Below are positions 58,501-64,000 of a stretch of 64,000 nt of DNA, piece by piece. Numbering within the stretch: the first letter of the stretch is position 1; each line of letters begins with the position of its first letter. The DNA comes from Centroberyx gerrardi. Lineage: Eukaryota > Chordata > Actinopteri > Beryciformes > Berycidae. The notes beneath the pieces are model-generated. The model was not told the DNA's origin and did no database searches. It saw only the letters and a program-made list of their open reading frames with translations. Made by a program: the position numbers and the translations under genes. The DNA is taken from NCBI RefSeq assembly GCF_048128805.1, contig NC_136017.1:6397307-6461306 (forward strand). The letters are read 5' to 3'.

Positions 58501-58588
58501 ATGACAGGAAGGAGCTGCAACTCATAAAGTCTGGCTGCTGAGCCAGACTTTGAGTTGAGAGTAGTAGGTGGAGTGGGCGTTGGACAGG

Positions 58589-59098
58589 GAGTACTGTCCC
58601 CTATCATTGAGTACTTTCCTCAATAATTGAGTGCTGTCTCCTATAATTGAGTACTGTCCTCTATCATTGAGTACTGTCCTCTATAACTGAGTACTGTCCT
58701 CTATCATTGAGTACTGTCCCCTATAATTGAGTACTGTCCTCTATCATTGAGTACTGTCCCCTATCATTGAGTACTGTCCTCTATAACTGAGTACTGTCCT
58801 CTATCATTGAGTACTGTCCCCTATCATTGAGTACTGTCCCCTATCATTGAGTGCTGTCCCCTATAACTGAGTACTGTCCTCTATAATTGAGTACTGTCCC
58901 CTATAATTGAGTACTGTCCTCTGTAACTGAGTACTGTCCCCTATAATTGAGTACTGTCCCCTATAATTGAGTACTGTCCTCTATCATTGAGTACTGTCCC
59001 TATAATTGAGTACTGTCCCCTATAATTGAGTACTGTCCTCTATCATTGAACACTGTCCCCTATAACTGAGTACTGTCCCCTATAACTGAGTACTGTCT
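58589..59098 (+). repeat. 20-bp minisatellite, about 25 copies
   Basis: Consensus GTACTGTCCCCTATAATTGA. Units vary mainly at two places: CCC/CCT at the middle, and CATT, AATT or AACT near the end. One unit (about 59000) has lost a base. A non-coding array in the presumed 5' intron of the cyclase-like gene. Confidence 0.95.
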
Positions 59099-59555
59099 CA
59101 AGTACAAGCAAATTCCTCAAAACTCATTGGATGGCGTTTCATCCTACAGCAAGACAACCATCCTAAACATACTGCTAAAGCAATTTTTCAATGCCGAAAA
59201 TTGGAAAGTACTACATTACTACTGCATTAATTTACAAATATGAAATAGCAACACTATGTGTAAGAAGTGTAATAATTTCTACATGGTGAAGCCAATATGT
59301 GTAAAAAAATACATAAAATAAAAGCTGAGAATCTGAACTTTAACCTCACATGAATTGTTTGGTTTAAAATCTAAAGTTGTGGAGTACGGAGTCACATGAA
59401 GAAAAAGATCTTTGTCCCAAACATTATGAGGGCACTGTATATAACTTATATGTTATTAATATAAACCTTTTTTCCTTTTTTTTTTTGAGTGAAACACTGA
59501 AGCAAATGAAAGCTCATTTCCAGTGACTGTTCATGTGTGTGCGCTGCTTTGCAGA

Positions 59556-62500
59556 ATGGCAGAAAGGTTTCAGTCTGTCTGGATGGCTCTGCTCCTTGCA
59601 TCTATCACTATGATGCTTCTTCAGCCACAAGAGGTTTGTCATATAATACATTATACTGCCATATAATACATTATACTGACATACAATACATCATACTGTC
59701 ATAATACATTACACTGTCATATAATACATTATACTGACATATAACACATTATACTGTCATATAATACATTATACTGCTGTTAAATATTAATTTAATGTGC
59801 TAAAGTATTTAGCATTGAGAAAATTCTGAAAATACATGAAAAAAATACATGAAAATACTGATATCAGCCAGGTACATCAATACTACTGATATCTAGCAGT
59901 CGGCTGAGTTTGTCTTTTCCCTTTCCCTCAGGCTGAATGTGGAGGTTGCCAATCATGTCCCAAGGAAGAAGTGTCTGAGTTTGAAAATGACTTTAGAGAG
60001 AAGTGTCGACAATTGTTCCCAGTAGAAATACATGATGAAAGGTACCAGTGTATCATTAAAGGAATAGTTCACCCAAAAATGAAAATTCAGTCATTATCTA
60101 CTCACCCCCATGCCAGCTGAAACTCGGGTGAAGATTGTTAGTCCATACAGCAGGCCCTGAGCTCCACAGCGGAGCGGCGTAGAAGCTTTCTCCAAAACAA
60201 CTGAAGTTGCTGGGGACCTGACTTGACTTAACGGTGAAAAAAATAATGGAAAATATCCATAAAATGGAAGTCTCCGGAAGCCAAACGATCCCAAAGTGAC
60301 TTGAAAAGACCGACATTTACACTATTATTTAGTTGAAATCGCCACTCTAGCTGTTGAAAAGTTCAGGTTTGCGCGCACCGAGAATGAGAACTACATGTGT
60401 AACTTTTCTTCGAGTTAGCAGAAACAAGACTTCCAGTTTCGGCGTTTAGCCTTCAAAATAAAAGCGTGAGATTTGAAAATGGGTAGAAATACTGTTTTAA
60501 ACCAATTACTTTGTATTTAATCATCAAATCCAATAAGTGAGCACCCTTATTAATGTTTGATGTCAACATAATAATGGAAAATGCCATGTGCCATTTTTAA
60601 CTATAAACGCTGCATGTATTACACTGTGCAGAATACATACAGAACAGAAACTTAAGTGGACATCAAACATTAATATGGGTGCTGAGTTACTGAATTTGAC
60701 GATTAAATGTAATTGTGTAATGTAAACAGTATTTCTACCTATTTTCAAATCTTGCACTTTTATTTTGAAGGCTAAACGGCCAAACCGGAAGTCTTGTTTC
60801 TGCTAATTCGAGCTAGTCTTACCTATCGAGGCCGGGGTGCCAAGTGAGGTATTTTGAAATAACAGCTAGAGTGGCGATTTCAGCTAAATAATGGTGTAAA
60901 TGTCAGTCTTTTCAAAGGCACTTTGGGATCGTTTGGCTTCCGGAGACTTGCATTATGCGGGACGAGCTGCATGGAGCCATTTTATGGATATTTTCTGTTA
61001 TTTTTTTCACCGTCAAGTCAAGTACGGTCCCCAGGAACTTCAATTGTTTTGGAGAAAGTTTCTACGCCGTTCTGCTGTGGAGCTCAGGGCTGTATGGACT
61101 AACAAACACCGAATGTCATTTTCCGATCCAATCCATTGACACAAATTTTCCTACAATAGCCATAAATATAGATGACTATTTATTTATTTTATTTACAGAG
61201 TTCATTTGATAGGGACAATGCAAATTAACATAGTGCCACTTCAACTGGTTACAAACAAGCTGATGCAACTGATGTTCTGCATACAGAGATTATAGCTATT
61301 GCTAGTTTCCAACTCCAGTCCCTAGTTAGGCTTTTAAGAGCAAAAAGAAAGGAAGAAATTATCAAGGTTACATACAATTATAGAACATTATTTAAAGAAA
61401 GAAAGAAAGAAAAAAATCTAATCATGAGATAAATAAAAATGCATACAGCTCTGATTTTGCTTCAGCCAGCCTTTAAAATTTGTATTAAAAGCCTTAATAT
61501 CTTGGATTAATTTTATTTCAGTTGGTAGTGTATTCCACATTTGAGAGCCCTTTATAGAAAAAGCTGACTGCCCAAAGGAGGTCTTACGGTGTGCGATTTA
61601 ACAATTTCCACTTGCTGCACCCTGGTGATCCTACTATTTTGCCTGCTGATAAACTTGCATAGAATATCTGGTGCCAAGTTTTGTAAGCATTTAAAAACCA
61701 GTTTGAGGTATGAAAATGTAATGAAATTATTAAAACTGAGCAAATTATACTGCTTCAATATGTGACAATGATGCCATCTATGGGTTTTTTTTATCCATTA
61801 TTTTTAAAGCTTGGTTATACAAAGATGTAATAGGCTTGATTGTAGACAAGGAGGCTTGGCTCCACACTGTAACACAGTAAGACAAATGTGGAAAAAATCA
61901 CTGCATGCATGTACAGCTGTGCTGCTTTAATTGGTATATGGCGTCTAATTAGTTTGAAGCAGTTTAAATTGCTTTATACTGTCTTTGAAATCTTTTTGAC
62001 ATGTTTGTCAAATTTGAGTTTGGAGTCTAGAACTATACCTAAAAATTTAAATTAATTTACCATCTCAATTTCTTCTCCCTGTATCGTTACTCTAAGTTTT
62101 TCTGATTGCAGTGTTTTTTTGATGGAAAAAAAAAAAAAAATAGTATTTTTCAGGTTCAAAGTGAGCTTATTTTGGTGAAGCCACTGACATACTCCGTTCA
62201 TATGTGATGATAATATCTCATTCAAGGCTTAAAATTCAGTGTGGCAGTGAGATTTGCGCAAACATTGTAATTACAGCACATGAATCTTGGATAAAGCGGG
62301 AGATTCCTTCAGCTAGGTGGAGACGAATATTAAAAATACATTTATGGAAAATGTGTGATGTCTGAGATAGAGCTGTTAGTTACACTGTGATGGTTCGACT
62401 GTTCTTTAAATGTGCTGACGACAGTCATTCATTAATGATGTTTTTGCTTCAGTTTATGAATCAAATGAGTGAAATTATTATACTAATGCCAGGTGTGACA

Positions 62501-63682
62501 CCTTCTGGAAGAAGTTCACCAGTGCCTTTGTCAAGAAGGATCCCAATGCCGTCAAACTAGGAGATTACATTGCCCTGGTCAAAGAAATACCCTTTAATAT
62601 ACCTAACGGCAAGGTGAGAAACCACCACAGTCATGTCAGATGTCACACCAGTGTTCATGTGTTCATGTGTTGTTAAAACACATTGCCTGTAATGTCATCT
62701 TTCTTGTGTCTCTTAGCTTCTGCTGTACAGTGGAGCCAGACAATGGGTGGATTTAGTGAAGACTCAGGACACCTTTTTCCATGTTTTGCACACCGTCTAT
62801 GGTATCTTGGACAAAAATCAGTGGTGTGGAAAGACAAACAGCAAAGGTAGTATTAAAATTAATTTCAGTGTGAGCAATGTAAAACATACAGGCTGCTCCT
62901 ATGGCATTGGTTCTTTAGTTCTAAACATAAGAGGCCTTTTCCCATGTGATTAGAATCAGGGATCATGTACAGGTAAAGGCTTGGATATGTTTTGTCAGAA
63001 ATGCTTCTGAGAACTTCTGAAACGAACTTCTGAAAGCCTGAACCTTCATGTTTTTTCAGAACATTACGATATGTAGGAGGAGCTTCAGCTGCTTGCAGGC
63101 TGTCCTTCTGTTGAAGAAAATATTCTGTGGTCTCTTTTGGATAATGGAAATCACTCAGTGATGTCAATAATCAAGCCGAGTCTCAGTCTCTTGTAGATAT
63201 AGAAGTTTATACGTGCACGGGGAGTGAGTACAGTTCATCAAGGCATGAGTTCCTCTATTCTCCGGGGAGATAAAGGAGTAGAAAACTTTTATAATGTGCA
63301 ACAAACAGCATCAGGTTCTGGAAAAGTACTAGCCATGTAGGCCTAGGTGTAGTTTCTCCAGTACCAGTGTGTGCCAGTGTAGGTGTTGCGCAATAGTGAG
63401 GTATAATCATTTGGTCTACACAGCAGCTTACCGGAAGTTGTTCTGAGGAGAAGCTACAGGCCCAGCATTCCCAGCATCCTTCACACCTCATTACATCTGG
63501 GCAGTCGCTGCAGAGGGGGATGGTGTGTTCGGACGTTTCTGTTTCGGAAAGTCACATTTTCAAACTGTATCACCCCCCCCCCCCCCCCCCCCCCCGTCTT
63601 CTCTCCTGTAGTTGTCCTTACTGAAGGTTGCCCTAACCCTAACCCTCCAGTCGATATGTACTGGGCTGATATCTCAAGTGCG
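59556..63682 (+). CDS. ADP-ribosyl cyclase (CD38/BST1)-like protein, partial (5' coding exons)
   Basis: CD38/BST1 enzymes make and hydrolyse cyclic ADP-ribose from NAD on the cell surface or in secretory compartments. Coding exons: 59556-59633, 59932-60041, 62493-62613, 62717-62846, 63612-63682. That is 170 codons in frame, continuing past the window. An N-terminal hydrophobic segment (VWMALLLASITMMLL) serves as signal peptide or anchor, followed by a Cys-rich AECGGCQSC. Matching blocks are CDTFWKKFTSAFVKKDP, GKLLLYSGA, YGILDKNQWCGK and PPVDMYWADIS. By CD38 numbering Trp189 is kept, but Trp125 is Tyr and Glu146/Asp147 are Leu/His. Cys99, Cys119 and Cys180 are absent. Family membership is likely; cyclase activity is doubtful from these residues. 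The start follows an acceptor, so a 5'UTR exon lies upstream. Confidence 0.78.
59636..59781 (+). repeat. 20-bp tandem repeat, about 7 copies, after exon 1 of the cyclase-like gene
   Basis: The unit CATATAATACATTATACTGT begins almost at the donor of exon 1 (59634). Confidence 0.9.
60058..61130. mobile_element. Large fold-back element, arms about 480 bp, in an intron of the cyclase-like gene
   Basis: The left arm starts AAAGGAATAGTTCACCCAAA. Going inward, its segments (GAGCTCCACAGC, TCCGGAAGCCAAACGATCCC, GAAATCGCCACTCTAGCTGTT, GTTTCTGC/GCAGAAAC, ATTAATGTTTGATGTC) reappear inverted and in reverse order between 60660 and 61110. The outermost ~60 bp of the right arm is missing or replaced. There is no transposase. 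Arms are diverged but long, so transcripts across this intron could form extended double-stranded RNA. Confidence 0.8.
61165..62225 (-). mobile_element. LINE fragment, C-terminal part of the reverse transcriptase ORF, antisense to the host gene
   Basis: Minus-strand translation, with several stops and frame changes, gives FKFLGIVLDSKLKFDKHVKK near 62060-62000, then SNLNCFKLIRRHIPIKAAQ, and at 61758-61552 KQYNLLSFNNFITFSYLKLV and SRQNSRIT. These are typical of the thumb/C-terminal part of fish LINE ORF2. The 3' end with an A/T-rich tail is near 61165. The copy is 5'-truncated and dead. Confidence 0.75.
63573..63595 (+). repeat. Poly-C tract (23 nt) next to exon 5 of the cyclase-like gene
   Basis: An unbroken C run ends 16 bp before the acceptor (exon start 63612) and so forms the polypyrimidine tract. 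Confidence 0.9.
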
Positions 63683-64000
63683 GTGAGTCTCTGTGTTAGA
63701 TATTTCTGAACTAATTAGCATCTAGCTAGCTAAACATATTAGTGAAAGACAGCAAGGAAAGATGCAAGTGAAATATTTTCTTTGCTCTCACATGAACGGT
63801 ATCAAAGGTTTCTATTTAATTTTTTTTAGTTTTCTCCCTAATGCACATATTTGATCTGTTGCTTTGAGCAGCCAGTCCTGTTTCATTTACAGCTACACAG
63901 CTTCCACAAGCTCCATCTTTCTCCCTCTGGCCTGATAAAAGCATCTGCTAAAGGCCTAAATTGTCCAGTTACCCAGCAGAAAGAAACCAGCACCTACTGT
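63683..64000 (+). other. Intron of the cyclase-like gene, right window edge
   Basis: It follows the donor GTGAGT at 63683. No further exon is seen before the window ends. Confidence 0.6.

Noticed and set aside
58589-59098. Regular direct repeats resembling a CRISPR array
   Set aside because: Units are contiguous with no unique spacers, in a vertebrate intron; it is a minisatellite.
61552-61758. 68-codon minus-strand open frame as a host gene
   Set aside because: It is the C-terminal part of a LINE reverse-transcriptase ORF with stops on both sides.
1-64000. A new multi-gene defence or biosynthetic system
   Set aside because: All recognised genes are conserved single vertebrate genes with introns and no shared operon-like logic; nothing supports such a system here.

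Overview
The window is nuclear DNA of a ray-finned (teleost) fish. Exons are short, have GT/AG borders, and encode proteins closely matching vertebrate families. Between them lie compact introns, many fish-type MITEs, tRNA-derived SINEs, LINE fragments and GT/CA microsatellites. There are no bacterial operons or ribosome-binding sites. Nearly all long open frames that are not exons are shadows or low-complexity repeats. All exon borders given here were worked out by hand from reading frame, splice dinucleotides and family knowledge; no alignment was run.

Layout: (1) 1-4316, minus strand: first five coding exons of a cytosolic NAD-dependent glycerol-3-phosphate dehydrogenase (gpd1 family, perhaps gpd1c), cut by the window edge just after the catalytic lysine. 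(2) 6189-21232, plus strand, head to head with gpd1: complete osbpl11 (ORP11), 13 coding exons, 716 codons. A CCAAT/GC-box segment before exon 7 looks like an internal promoter for a short form without the PH domain. (3) 25.5-26.2 kb: a dead copy of a choline-transporter-like gene reduced to exon 1 plus 3' flank. (4) 27941-35774: complete snx4, 14 exons, 434 codons. (5) 36.9-41.9 kb: a repeat-rich interval with a broken unidentified coding remnant, a MITE, a LINE ORF1 fragment and a tRNA-Arg(TCG). (6) 42272-49807: complete slc5a7-like gene, 8 exons, 555 codons, with changes at two of four aromatic choline-binding positions and at the Asp48 position. (7) 50-54.6 kb: repeats. (8) About 54.7 kb to the right edge: the 5' part of a CD38/BST1-like ADP-ribosyl cyclase gene, with an inferred TATA-driven non-coding first exon, large repeat-filled introns and altered catalytic and cysteine positions.

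The genes do not form one pathway. osbpl11 and snx4 both act on endosome/Golgi membranes, and their adjacency matches the human SNX4-OSBPL11 neighbourhood. The gpd1/osbpl11 head-to-head pair mirrors the human GPD1L/OSBPL10 pair, which suggests an ancient duplicated block. I see no new defence or mobile system. The most interesting leads are the internal osbpl11 promoter, the divergent transporter with its dead tandem copy and a possible new 24-nt microexon, and the degenerating or re-purposed cyclase.
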